Assembly: GCA_965240325.2 (NCBI GenBank)
Contig: OZ251226.1
Coordinates: 310,001 to 374,000 of the forward strand
Origin: Rebecca billardiae RCC1528
Lineage: Eukaryota > Haptophyta
Length of the DNA stretch: 64,000 nucleotides
Reading direction: 5' to 3'
In this document: piece by piece, positions 47,563-58,490 of the stretch
Layout: the number at the start of each line of letters is the position of its first letter
Numbering within the stretch: the stretch's first letter is position 1
Notes under the pieces: model-generated
Told to the model about the DNA's origin: nothing
The model's database searches: none
Seen by the model: only the letters and a program-made list of their open reading frames with translations
Program-made: the position numbers and the translations under genes

Positions 47563-50500
47563 CCGCGCGCGCTCGGTCGCGGGGCACACGTGTGCGGTTG
47601 GGGCGCGGCGGCGGCGCGCACACACCTGCACGGTGCACGCCGCCTCGAGCCTTCGCTGCCGCTCCTCGTGCCGCGCGTGCTCGTGTCCCTGCGCGCGCGC
47701 CGCGCGCCGCCTGAAGGTGCCCTGCAGCGTCTCCGCCGCGCGAGATTTGATCTCGGCGTCGTACCGCGCCGCCTCGGCCGTTCGCGTCGCGTCCGCCGAG
47801 TCCTCCACCAGGGCCTCCACGCGCTGCGCCGAGCGCCGCCGCTCGGCGCCGGCGTCGAGCAGCGCGGCGCCGGCCTTGTCCTCCTCGGCGCGGGACTCGG
47901 CTGCCGCGTGCTCCGCGCGCTCGAGCGCCTGCGCGGCGGCGGCGGCCGCCTCGCTCGCGCGCCGCGCCGCCTCGGCCGCGCTCTGCTCGCGCGCGCGCCG
48001 CTCCGGGCTCTGTGTCTCCTCCGCCACGGCCGCAAGCGTCGTCGCCACCTCCGCGGCGCGCGCCGCGCTCACCGCGTCGTTGGCGAGGGTGTCAAGCTCA
48101 GCGAGGGCCGCGGCCGCGCGCTGCTTCGCGGCGAGCGCGGCCTGCGACGCCGCGTCCTCCGCGCGCGCCTGGGCGCGCGCGTTCGCCTCGGCCTCCGCCG
48201 CGGCGCGCGCCGCGGCCGCCGCGCGCGCCTCCGCCGCGGCCGCCGCCTTGTCCGCCGCGGCCGCCTCGCGCGCGAGCGCGTCCGCGGCGGCGCGCAGCTC
48301 GGCCGTCGGGCCGTCAGCGTCTTCGCCGACGGCCGAGTCGTCGGTGCCGTGCCCGGCGTCGTCGAGCTCCGACGCAGTGGGGGTGCGCGAGAGGAGGGTG
48401 CCCCGCCCCTCCTCGCCCGCCGGCGCCGCCGCGGCCGCCCGCGCCGCGCCCTTGGTGATGGCGCTGAGCGCGCTCGCGCCGAGCAGCTCCCGGAGCTGCG
48501 CCGAGTCGAGCGCGCCCTGCAGCGCGGCCGTGGACGCGGACGCGGCGCGGCCGGCGGCGTGCGCGGCGCGCGTCGCCTCGAGCACGGCGGCCGCCTCGGC
48601 CGCGCGCTGAATCACGAGTGTCTTTGTCTCGCGCGCCGCGCGCTCGGCGGCCTGTGCCGCCTGCTCTGCATCGAGCACCGCGGCGGCGAGCTCGGCGCCG
48701 CCCTCCGCCTGCGCGCGCGCGGCGCGCGCCGCCTCGCGCGCGCCGCCCGCGCGGGTCGCGGCGCGCGACGCGGCGGCCTCGGCCAGCGCGAGCCGACTCA
48801 CGGCGTCCGCCTGCGCGACGCGCGCCGCCGCGCCCGCCTCCGCGCGGCGCACGCTCGCCTCCGCCTGCGCGACGCGCGCGGCCGAGAGCTCCTCCGCCGC
48901 GCGCGCCGCCGCCTCGGCGTGCGTGAGCCGCGCGGCCGCGACCAGCTCGGACGAGCGCGCGAGCGCCGTGCGCGCCTCGGCCTCGGCCGTCTTGGCGGCG
49001 GCGCGCATCTCGCCGAGGGCGAGGCCCGCCTCGCCGCCTGCGGCCGCCGCGCGCTGCGCCGCCGCCGCGCGCCGCTCGACCGAGCCCTGCTCCGCCGCCG
49101 GCTGCAGCGCGCGGGAGCCGCGCCGCACGCTCGAGTAGGCGTACGGCTCGGACGGGCGGCGCGACGAGCCGGGCGTCGACTTGCGCGGCCCCGAGTAGGA
49201 GCCTCGCCGGCTGCGGTTCGCGCTGCTGCGCACGAGCGACGACTGCGAGGACATGTTCGAGATTGCGGAGGACTCGGCGGCGATGCCGGTTGAGTAGCGG
49301 CGGCTCAGGATGCCGCGCACGCGCGCCTGGATCAAGATGGCCGCCTGCATCTGCTCGCGCGACGGGCTGAGCCGCACGTTGATCAGCGCGCCGCGCGCGA
49401 CCGCCGCCATGTGCTCGTTGGGCACTTCGGCGAGCGACTCGAGCCGCGCCTCGACCGGCGAGTCGTGGATCGGGTCCATCAGGTCCATGTTACCCAGTAG
49501 CGAGGGCTCGGCGCTGCGGGCGCGCGCGGCGGCGCGGCGGCCGGGCGGCGGCGCGCGCGGCGCGAGGGCGGGCGTGGGTGTGTGTGTGCGTGAGCGCAGC
49601 GGGCGCGCGCCGAGAGGGCGAGAGCGCGCGCTGTCCAGCGAGGGGGGCGGCGCGTGCGGCGGGCGGCACGCCGCGCTCGCGCACGGCACTGCGCCGCCAG
49701 ACGCCTGCGATGAGCCGCGCAGCGCTCCCAAAGCGCAGCCCGGCGCGCGCGCGGTGTGCGCAGCGCGGCACGCAGCGGTGCGCGGCGCGCGCGCGCGGTG
49801 TGCGCGCGGTGTGCGCGCACAGCACGTTCTGCAGGCACGCCGTGCCGTAGTACACCGTCGGCGGGTCATCCGACAGGATGCAGTCGACGAGCAGCGGGAT
49901 CGCGCCCGCCTCCGCGAGCTGCGCCGACGCGCCGAGCGAGGCGAGGTTTGTCAGCGTCGCGAGGCACAGCGCCGCGTGGTGCGAGTCGAACTCCTCCGCC
50001 TCCGCGTCCACCTCCGTCCGCGCCAGCTGCACGATGTGCGGCGCAATGTGCGACTCGGACACGGCGGCCGAGAGCTTGTCCTCCTCGTCGTCCGAGATGC
50101 CGCGCAGCGCGTCGAAGAGGTCGCGGCACGCGACGCGGCGGTCGTCGCGCGGGTTGGAAGGCGCGAGGCGCCACGCGAGCTCGGCCGTCTGCCGGATCAG
50201 CTGGATCCGCCGCTCCACCGCGCGCTCGGCGCGGAGCTGCGTCTCGTTCTCGCGCACCCACACGCGCGCCGCGCGGCCGCGCGCGTACCGCTGCACCGTC
50301 ACGGCCGCGCCATACGCGTCGGCCGTGTTGAAGCGCGCGAGGTCGCGCTCGTGCTGCGTCGCGCCGTCGAGTGGGCCGAGCGGGCCCGGCTCCTCGCGCA
50401 CCCTCGGCGCGGACTGCGCGCGCGCGCCGCGCTTCCACGAGTGCCGCTCGCGAATCTCCCGCTGCTGCTGCTCCGCCATCTGCTCCACCCGCTGCAGCAA

Positions 50501-52342
50501 GGCCTCGGACGCGCCCGAGTTGGGCACCGTCATCAGCAGCGCGAGCGCGGCGCGGCGCGACTCGAGCTCCCAGTCGACGATGGCGGTCTCGAGCGCCTCC
50601 GTGTCCACCGAGCCCTTCGACATGCGCGACGTCCGCCCGGACTCGGCGGGCGTCACCGCGTCGCCCGCCAGCGCAGCCACGTTCGGCTCTCGCAGCGGCG
50701 CGACGAACGAGGGCTCAGAGGCAGGGGGCGCGGGCGGCGGCGAGCGCGCCGCGGGCGGCGGCGAGCGCGCCGCGGGCGGCGGCGGCTCGTGCTTGGGCTG
50801 CTCGTCGTCCTCGTCCGAGTGCGGCGCGGGCGGCGCGTGCGAAGTCGCGTTGCGCGTCGGCGGCGGCGGCTTCGCACCCGCCTCCTCGCCGTCCGATGCA
50901 TCCACCTGCGTGCCCGCGCCGCCGCCGCCGTCTGCCGGTGCGGTTGGCGCTCCGCCCTGCGCCGCGCCCGCAGCCTCCGCCTCTGCCTCCGCCTCTGCCT
51001 CCGCCTCTGCCTGGCGCGCGCGCGCCACGGGCACGGCCGGCTCCTCTGGCGTCTGCGCCTCCGGCTCGACGGGCGCGACGTCGGCGTCCGAGCCCGACGA
51101 CGCCTCGCCCGCCGCCTCGCCCGCCTCGCCCGGCGAGCCCAGCGAGGGGTTGCCAGAGCTGCCGCGCGGACGCACGGCCTCCGCCTCCGCCGCCGCCTCC
51201 GCCTCCGCCGCCGCCTTCGCCTCCGCCGCCGCCGCCCTCTCCGCCGCCTTCGCCGCCGCCTCCTGCGCCGCCGCCTGCTCCGCCGCCTCCACCGCCGCCC
51301 CCGCCGCCTCCGCCCCCGCCGCCGCCGCCATCGCCTCGACCGAGCCCCGCTCGCCCTTGAACTTGGGCCTGGGCACGCCCAGCCTGCGCGAGCCTGACGA
51401 CTGCGACTGCTGGCTCACGTACGACTCCGAGGACAGGACGTTGTGCTCGGACGCGCCGTAGTACGAGGGGTCCATCTCGGCCGCCAGTCCCGCGGCGCTC
51501 GGGTGCGAGATCCGCGACGCCGTCGACTGGCGCGAGAAGCGCTCGCCCGAGCGCGCCGAGCGCGCCGAGCGGAATGAGCCGTCGGACGAGTAGTTCTCCT
51601 CGAGCGCGGCGGTGGCCTGGTACACGAGCTCGAGCGTGGCGGAGGCGAGCTGCACCGACTCCTCGTCCTCGTCCTCCATCATCGTCTGCATCACCTCGCA
51701 CTGCGGCCCGCCCGACTGCGCCACCTCCTGCAGCAGCTCCTCGTCCGAGATCATCGCGAGCACGCCCGCGACGCCGAGCGAGCGCAGCGTGTGCTCGGGC
51801 GAGAGCACGGAGCGGAGGAAGAGGTCGAAGGCGCCGGCCTGCTTGAGGTCGTCGACGGCGCCGAGCCTGGCGAGCGAGACGAGCGAGCCCTCGGCGATGT
51901 GCGCGAGCTCCAGAGTTTCGGGGAAGCACAGCTCGGACGTGAGCTGCACGAGCAGCAGGGCGAGCTGCTCCATCGCGCACGCGGCGATCAGCTCGGCGAG
52001 GTCGTCGGCCGAGCGCTCGATCGCAGGGTCGAGGAGCCCGTGCAGCTCGGCCAGCGGCTCGCGCATCTGTGCGCTCGACTCCGTGTCGAGCAGGCCGGCG
52101 AGGTCACGGATGCGGTCTGCGACCGAGAGGGTGCGCGCGCCCTGCCCCGGAGCGGGCGGCGCTGCCACACCTCCTGCGGCTGCGCGAGCGTGCGCCCCGC
52201 CGCTGGACGCATCAGCGGCTCTTGCGTCAGCCGCCTCGTCCTCCGCGGGTGGCCGCTCGTCGTCCGACATGAGGCCGTCGGCCCGTGCGCCGGGCATGCC
52301 CTCGCCAGGCATGCCCTGCGCCGGCGGTACGCCTTCTGCCAT
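47153..52342 (-). CDS. Large armadillo/IQ-motif protein with Ala-rich coiled coil
   Basis: Three exons, 52342-49821, 49513-47626 and 47449-47153, with GT-AG borders and matching phases (2 and 0), give 1568 residues. The start at 52342 is preferred because the next ATG upstream (52495) overlaps the first codon of RPL26. Armadillo-like helices lie at about 70-240 (LAELIAACAMEQLALLLVQL, HTLRSLGVAGVLAMI) and again at about 760-870 across the first intron (ALCLATLTNLASLG, AGAIPLLVDCILSDDPPTVY). IQ motifs, which bind calmodulin, are near 677 (VTVQRYARGRAARVW), 899 (AAILIQARVRGILSRR) and at the second splice junction (CTVQ joined to RGVRTVHAKR). Between them are an EAEAEA-type stretch and a very long Ala/Glu/Arg coiled coil. 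A cytoskeletal or ciliary scaffold regulated by calmodulin is inferred. Confidence 0.7.
47534..47563. repeat. (AC)n microsatellite in an intron
   Basis: About 14 AC units inside the second intron (47450-47625) of the ARM/IQ gene. Confidence 0.9.
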
Positions 52343-52493
52343 TCTGCTGTCGTTTCGAGGTTGGCTGAACGACTGGAGCCGCAGTGGAGCTGGCTTGAGT
52401 CCGGGGGCGGCGGCCTGTGCCTCTCCGGGTCCCGGACTTGATCCATCCAAGGCCAAGCCTCGTGGCGCGAGGACGCGCTCACGGGCAGCCAGC
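52343..52493. promoter_or_regulatory. Shared spacer of divergent ARM/IQ / RPL26 pair
   Basis: 151 bp between opposite start codons. A ribosomal protein promoter must lie here or in the first intron; no TATA box is evident. Confidence 0.45.
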
Positions 52494-53233
52494 ATGAAGT
52501 TCAGCTCGAGTGTAGGCGCACGCCGCGGGCAGCGCTGCGCCTCGTGCGCGGCGGTGCAGGCGGTGGCGAGGCTCTGGGGCTGTGTGGTGTGGTCTCCGAT
52601 GGGAGATCCCGCGCGCCAAGCGCCCTTGGTGCGCGCTCGAGCTGACAGGTGCTGCGGCCGCGGTGCGCACGCGTGTTCCCCGGGTGCAGGTGTCGTCGTC
52701 GAGGCGCAAGTCGCGCAAGGCGCACTTCTCCGCGCCGTCGCATGTGCGGCACAAGCTGATGTCTGCGCCGCTCTCAGCTGAGCTGAAGCAGAAGTACAAC
52801 GTGAACGCCGTCCCCGTGCGCAAGGACGACGAGGTCTCGGTTGTGCGCGGCACCTACAAGGGCCGCGAGGGGAAGGTGATGCAGGTGTACCGCAAGAAGT
52901 GGGTGATCCACATCGAGCGCATCACGCGGGAAAAGGCGAGCGGTGAGTGGCCGCGCCGCGCCACGCGCCCCCGCCGCCGTGCACCGCGTCGGCGCGCGGC
53001 TCCGCCGGCTCACCGCCGCCGCGCGCCTGTCTCGGGGCTCGCTCTCGGCTGCGGCCGCGCGCGCAGGCCAGACCGTGCAGGTCGGCATCGATCCGTCCAA
53101 GACGGTGATCACCAAGCTGAAGATCGACAACGATCGCAAGCGCCTGCTCGACCGCAAGAACTCGAAGGCGCACGAGGCCAAGGGCAAGGGCAAGTACACC
53201 GAGGCCGAGGCAAAAATGCAGGATGTCGATTAA
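52494..53233 (+). CDS. RPL26: 60S ribosomal protein L26 (uL24)
   Basis: Three exons, 52494-52511 (only MKFSSS), 52690-52942 and 53067-53233, with phases 0 and 1, give 145 residues, the usual length of eukaryotic L26. Introns are 178 and 124 bp (donors GTAGGC and GTGAGT). The sequence follows the family throughout: MKF start, [36 protein letters not shown], the KOW motif [51 protein letters not shown]. It binds 28S rRNA near the peptide exit tunnel. The tiny first coding exon and intron in the N-terminus are typical for ribosomal protein genes. This is the best-supported gene in the window and fixes the local splice style. Confidence 0.97.
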
Positions 53234-54432
53234 GCGAAAGCCTGGCCGCCGGGGCAGCGGTGGGCGCGCGTGTCCGCTCACGGAGGTGACGTCGGGGCGC
53301 AAGGCCGCCGGTTCGCACGCGGGCTAGCGCGCTGCGTGACGGGGTGCCGTGACGACCGCATCGCGTCCGCTGCCCGCTTCCTGGCCGACATTCGGGCTGA
53401 GACGAGGGACGGTGGGCGCTGCAGACGGCGCCCGCGGGTGCAGGTCGCACTCGGCGCAGCGGTCTGGGCACTACGCCCGCTCCTCGCCATTGCCTTTCTT
53501 TGGCAGGTTTTAAGCCCTTCCCGGAAAGTTTCTCCGTGACTTGTGGCTGGTGGCGGTGGGCCGCCGAAGCCTGGCGAGTACGCTCGGCGTGCATGTCACA
53601 CTCACAGTAGTAACTTAGGTGAGAGTACCAGATCAACAGATTCTAGTTCTACCGTCTCGGTCTCGGACCGGCGTCACCGCCGGGTCAGTGCGGGCGGGTC
53701 ACCGCGTGTCGGCCGTGTCGCCCGCGGCCGCGTGGGCTCTGGCCGCCTCACGACTGCTCAGATGACTATAGCGCTACTGATGAGTGATGACTAATTCTCG
53801 CCTCTCGGCCGTCGTCGGTCTGTCGGACCGCAGGCGCAATCCCGGCACGGTCAGTGACCGAATTAACAGACTCAGAGCATGATATATATATAGTGATTAG
53901 ATGATTCGGTCGTTATGTACACTGATTCAGTGACGACTGATCGGCGCCATCGACTAGCGCTTACATGATGAATATAATTTATGATGTCCGAAGGAATTTT
54001 CAGCAGCAATTTTGATATATATAGATCGCGTCACTCGTATTAGTCGTAACGTCCGAAGGCTGGCGCCTGGCGGCGTCAGGCCGTCAGCATACTATATTGG
54101 GGCCGCTGCGCACGACGACTACTTCAACTAGTGAGTGAGTACTTCGAGACGACGCGTCTGACTCGTCACTCGACGCGTCAGCGTGGCACCGCGACCACCG
54201 TGACCGCGGTGCGGCGCCGGTGGCGCGCGCGCGTCGACGCCAGACGCCACGGTGCGTCGACGAGCTTCCGCTCGGCGATGGAGTGATTTCAAGATTGCTT
54301 GATCATGGGCGACTACGAGGAAGGGGGCGGAGACGTCGACGGCGAGGAGCGCCGATCCTGGTGTTTTTCCCTGCTGCTCGATCTGCTGCTACAGCTTGCT
54401 GAAGTGACGAACTGTGACTGTCAGTGTAACGG
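53234..54432. other. Convergent spacer, no gene recognised
   Basis: 1.2 kb between the 3' ends of RPL26 and the sulfotransferase gene. TATATA at 53882 and 54015; GC-rich simple patches near 54200. Short frames are unsupported. Confidence 0.55.
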
Positions 54433-55710
54433 TCAGTCAGTGTCGCTATGGCAGTGCCTACGCTCAAGCTGACGATCACGATGCTGCGTTGACGACGCAG
54501 TTGATCGTCCGGCGGCGCCGAGTCCTGCGCCGCCATGCGACAATGATGATGTACCCAGTGCCGCCGCAGCTGCCGCCCAGCGCCCTGCGATGGTCATGGC
54601 GCCACCGCCGGTGGCATCGCCGCGACTCGCGCCACACACATATCCCCACCGCTGGCACAGTGACTGGAACGTGTCGTCGGCCCCGACCCTGGAGAGAATG
54701 CGCTCTCCCTCGACTGAAGCCGCCGCCGCGCCCGCCGAGCGCGCCACTGCATCCAATGCCGCAGTGCGGGGCTGCCGGCGTGCACTCGCCGATTTTGCTG
54801 CAGCTGCACTGGCGCCGCCGCCACGCCGACGCTCTTCGGCGGCAACGAGGCGGGAGTCGCGTCGATTGTTCGGCGCGCAGCTCACCGCGGCCGCCTCACC
54901 CGTGCGCAGCGTGTCGCCCGGCCTCGCCGTTCGCAGCTCCTGCAGCTTCTGCGCACGCCCTGCTGCGCGGCCGTGCCGCTTGGCCGCGTCCTCGACGACG
55001 TCGATCGTGGCCGCGTCGGCATGCGCGGCACGGAAAGTGGCGTTGGCCGCGGCCGCGACGGCTGCGAGCACGTCGAACGGTCGCAGCAGCGCGTCCTCAT
55101 AGCGGAGCACCACGTGGGGGATGCACAGCGCGTCAATGGCGGACACCCACTCAGCCCACGCGCTCTCGAGTCGCTCGTAGCGCAGCGAGCCGCCGGGCGC
55201 CGCGCAGAGGAGGGAGGCGCGGGGGAGCTGGTGGGAGCAGCGCGTGAGTGCGCACCAATCCCGGCAGAAGACATTGTAGTGCGCCTTACGCATCGACGCG
55301 AGCCACTGCAGCGGGTGGCGCAGCACGATGACGGACAGCCAGCCGGCCTGCACCGGGAGCGGGTCCCACGCGGCCGGCGAGATGAGCTGCAGCGGCGTGT
55401 GCTTGTGGCAGCCGAAGGGGTAGGGCTGCGACGCGCTGCGGTTCGCGTGCGGCCAGTAGTCGTACACCATCGTATTCAGGTTGCGGTTGATGAGCTGCTG
55501 CACAAAGTTGGTGCCAGAGTTAAAGAGGCCCCGCACCAGCAGCCGGCGCGGCGCGTCGGACGGGCCGGCTTCATCAGACTTCCTACGGCGCCACATGCCG
55601 TCGCGCAGCTCTGGCCTGGAGATGACGAGCGGTGACGGCCCGCCGAGCAGCATGGCGGGGCCCGGCTGAGCATGCAACAGCAGCAGCATCGGCGCGGCTG
55701 GGGCCGCCAT
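54433..55710 (-). CDS. Sulfotransferase-like protein (1)
   Basis: Two exons, 55710-54900 and 54713-54433, with a 186-bp intron (GTGAGG donor, TTCAG acceptor, phase 1), give 363 residues. The unspliced frame is also open but inserts an Ala/Arg-rich block. The N-terminus (PAAPMLLLLHAQPGPAMLLG) may be a Golgi signal anchor. PAPS-binding signatures are LLVRGLFNSGTNFVQQLINR at about 58-77 (the 5'-phosphosulfate loop, with Ser-Gly-Thr-Asn) and SVIVLRHPLQWLASM at about 126-140 (the 3'-phosphate site, Arg-x-Pro). HKHTPLQ and LRYEDALLRPFDVL follow in family order, and a CQRWGYVC ending is typical. It should transfer sulfate from PAPS to a sugar or other hydroxyl. The last 40 residues are low-complexity, so the 3' end is less certain. 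Confidence 0.7.
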   Translation of the reverse strand: MAAPAAPMLLLLHAQPGPAMLLGGPSPLVISRPELRDGMWRRRKSDEAGPSDAPRRLLVRGLFNSGTNFVQQLINRNLNTMVYDYWPHANRSASQPYPFGCHKHTPLQLISPAAWDPLPVQAGWLSVIVLRHPLQWLASMRKAHYNVFCRDWCALTRCSHQLPRASLLCAAPGGSLRYERLESAWAEWVSAIDALCIPHVVLRYEDALLRPFDVLAAVAAAANATFRAAHADAATIDVVEDAAKRHGRAAGRAQKLQELRTARPGDTLRTGEAAAVSCAPNNRRDSRLVAAEERRRGGGASAAAAKSASARRQPRTAALDAVARSAGAAAASVEGERILSRVGADDTFQSLCQRWGYVCGASRGDATGGGAMTIAGRWAAAAAALGTSSLSHGGAGLGAAGRSTASSTQHRDRQLERRHCHSDTD

Positions 55711-55915
55711 CGTGCATGCGTGATCCAAGTTTTCAAGTCAGGCGCATTTTCCGACGGGCGGCGGCGCCGTGGCGGAAAGAATAAAAATCTTGCGCCGGCC
55801 CGCTGCACCCAGGCTCGGGCGGCAAGCTTGCACGTGAGCAGTGGCAGCGGCCCAGAGCGATTCTCGGCCTCCGAATCCTCCTTTCACGCACGCGCTGTCG
55901 GGACGCGCGGCAGGG
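55711..55915. promoter_or_regulatory. Shared spacer of divergent sulfotransferase / metallophosphoesterase pair
   Basis: 205 bp between opposite ATGs. It includes GGAAAGAATAAAAATCTTG (about 55775), an AT-rich spot in GC-rich surroundings. Confidence 0.45.
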
Positions 55916-58106
55916 ATGCGGACGCTCTGGCGTGCTCTCGCGACCTTGCCCTACCTGCACTATCACACGGCGCGCCGCGCGCACGCCATGCGCTCATCCT
56001 CGCCTCCGAGCATGAGCGGCAGCGGCGGCGGCGGCGGCGCCAGCCTGGGTGGCCTGCCGGCCGAGGCGCCGCGCCATGACTCGCCACTGATCACGACGAT
56101 CGGGTACGTGACGGACATCGAGGGCAACCGGCAGTTCTTCGACGAGTACGTGCGCATCTCGCGCGTGCTCGAGCGCGACGCGTCCAACCGGCTGCGGCTG
56201 CGCGACGGCTGCGAGTTTGTCTTCGGTGGCGACGTGTGCGACAAGGGGGACGGCGACATGTACGTGATCACCGAGCTGCTCGACCTGAAGCGGCGGTACC
56301 CTGAGCGCGTGCACCTCATCCTGGGGAACCGAGACGTGAACAAGATCCGCTTCGCCCACGAGCTCAGCCGCCCGGTCGGTGCACGAGATCCGGCGGACGC
56401 GGCCCGATGCGTTGCTTGGTGGAATGCCAAGATGCGCCCGACCGCAGCCGACGACGCGGAGCGGCTGCGCTGGATGCTCGCGCACACGATGGGCTCGGCG
56501 GAGCCCGACACGTTCGAGCTGCGCCGCGACGAGCTCGTCCGCGAGCGCAGGGCCGACCTCCAGCTCGAGGCGGCCGAGGCCGTGCAGCCGCCCGCCGAGG
56601 ACGACGACCCGGCGCGCGTGTCCGTGTTCTCACTCGGCTCCGTGCTCGGGAACGTGTTCGGAGGCGGCGTCGTGGGCTTCGGCGGCGTGGCGCCGCGCTC
56701 GGCGGGGCCGGGGCTCGACGGGAACGACGCGGCGGCGGAGGCCGTCGCCGCCGCCGAGGCCGCCGCCGCCCAGGCGCCGCCCTCCGATGCGGAGGTGGCG
56801 GCGAGCTTTCGCGAGTCGGTCGCGCCGGACGGCCCGCTGTGGCACTACCTGCAGAGTGCGCAGATTGGGGCGGTGATCGGCGACTGCCTCTTCGTGCACG
56901 GCGCGCTGACGGCCGAGTGCGTGGGGCAGCTGCCCCCGTCCGCCGGCGCGGTGCCCTCGCGCGATCGCTCCGCCTCCGGCTTCGAGACCATCGGCTCGCT
57001 CCGGCCGTGGGTGAGCGCCCTCAACGGCTGGGCCTCGGACGAGCTGGCTTCCTGGGCCGTGTACCCACGCGGTGACCCCGCGCACGAGCCGCCGTGGGCG
57101 ATGGAGGGCGGGTACGGCGGGCGCGGCGGCGAGGGGCTGGTGCAGTACGGGATGGGGAGCATCCCGACCGACGCGTGGACCCGCGGTGAGCCCGGCGCGA
57201 AGCTCACGCCCAACCCCACCGTCATCTACGCGTCGTGGTTCGACAACGGCGCGCCCACGGAAGTCTCCGGGAAGGTTCTCGACTTCCTGCGCGAGGCGGG
57301 CGTGCGCACGGTGCTGTCGGGGCACCAGCCGATCGGCGACACGCCGGCGGTGCTGCGCCCGGCGGAGGACCTGACCATGATCGTCGCGGACACCTCGTAC
57401 TCCAACAACGTGCGCTGGCTGCGCCCCCCGCCGCCCTCGCGCCTGCCGTCCAGCCCGGCGGGGCTGGAGCTGTCCAAGCTGCAGCTGGTCCACACGCGGC
57501 CCGACGGCTCGGGCAAGCCAGCGCAGGTGGCGCCCGGGGGCGGCAACCGCGGCGTGGCGGTGCTCGAGGTGGCGATTGAGATGGACCGCCGGCTGCGCTT
57601 CGGAGCCGTGCAGCCAGCGCGCACGCCTAATCCTGACCCGACCGCCGAGGCCGACGAGCGCCCGTGTGCGCCGACGCGCGTGTGCGTGCACGGCAGCTTG
57701 TCCGACGGACGGTGCGTCCGCCGAGCATGCCTGTGCGCCCCGCGCGTTGGCCGCCCTGCCTGCCTGCCCGAGCGACTCACGCCGCGCGCACCTCGCGCAC
57801 GCGCGGTGCTGCGTGCAACCGCCCGCCCGCAGGATGTACGCGTACGAGCTGCAGGGCGCGCGCCCAGATGGTCCCGGCGACGAGCTTGTCGGCCGATGCG
57901 TCGATGGCGGCTGGTTCGTCCGGGCGCCACTGCAGCCAACGGCCGCCGTCGATGCAGCTGGCGGCGGGGAGGCCGAGCGCGAGTACGTGCTCACGCGCGG
58001 AGAGGGCTACAACATGTTCAATCTCGTTGTCCCTGAGTCCACGCTGCGTGAATGGCTTGACGCATCACCGGATGACGACCGGGCGGGCGCTCGAGCTAAC
58101 AAGTAA
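55916..58106 (+). CDS. Calcineurin-like metallophosphoesterase
   Basis: Two exons, 55916-57663 and 57833-58106, with a 169-bp intron (GTGTGC donor, CCGCAG acceptor, phase 2), give 673 residues. Metal-binding motifs are in order: GYVTDIEGN at about 62-70 (the D-x-H-G position, here Asp-Ile-Glu-Gly-Asn), FGGDVCDKGDGD at about 102-113, LILGNRDVNK at about 134-143, and LSGHQPIGDTP at about 465-475. These define the PPP-like phosphoesterase fold with two metals. A long insertion (about 190-310) is Ala-rich. The second exon adds a C-terminal domain (MYAYELQGARPDGPG, then GWFVRAPL and EYVLTRGEGYNMFNLVV). The N-terminus (MRTLWRALATLPYLHYHTAR, then RRAHAM) could be an organelle targeting peptide. Substrate is unknown. 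Confidence 0.75.
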
Positions 58107-58490
58107 TATGCAGTGCTGTGGTAACACATGCTGCAGCGTTACAGTAGTACTGCATTGCGCTGCCAGATCCATGCTGGCAGCATCAGCAGATTCCAATGGC
58201 AACCGTAGATATGTCATCATCGCCTGTCACTGATACTATTACGGCTGCGCTTTAAGAGTTGGCAGTATATCGATCGCCTATAACTCACCGCCGTCGAACC
58301 ATCAAGCCCTGATAACGCTGCCGCTCAGATACTAGCGCAGCAGATTACTATATATGATGCTGTCATGCAAACTGACTGCGCTGACGTCAACGCTGACGAG
58401 ATGGCTGGCGCCAGGCGCGCGGCGGCGGCGGCAGTCGACTGACGTCGTCGCGCGCGTGATTCCACAGTATATGTATCCACCCTGGTGAGT
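58107..58490. other. Convergent spacer
   Basis: 384 bp between the 3' ends of the phosphoesterase and the ubiquitin-like gene; nothing recognised. Confidence 0.55.

Noticed and set aside
47353-49293. 646-codon plus-strand frame, and others at 47174, 49310 and 49878
   Set aside because: Antisense shadows of the ARM/IQ gene, whose minus-strand frame shows IQ motifs and consistent splice phases.
53109-53302. Minus-strand frames opposite RPL26
   Set aside because: The plus strand matches ribosomal protein L26 residue by residue.
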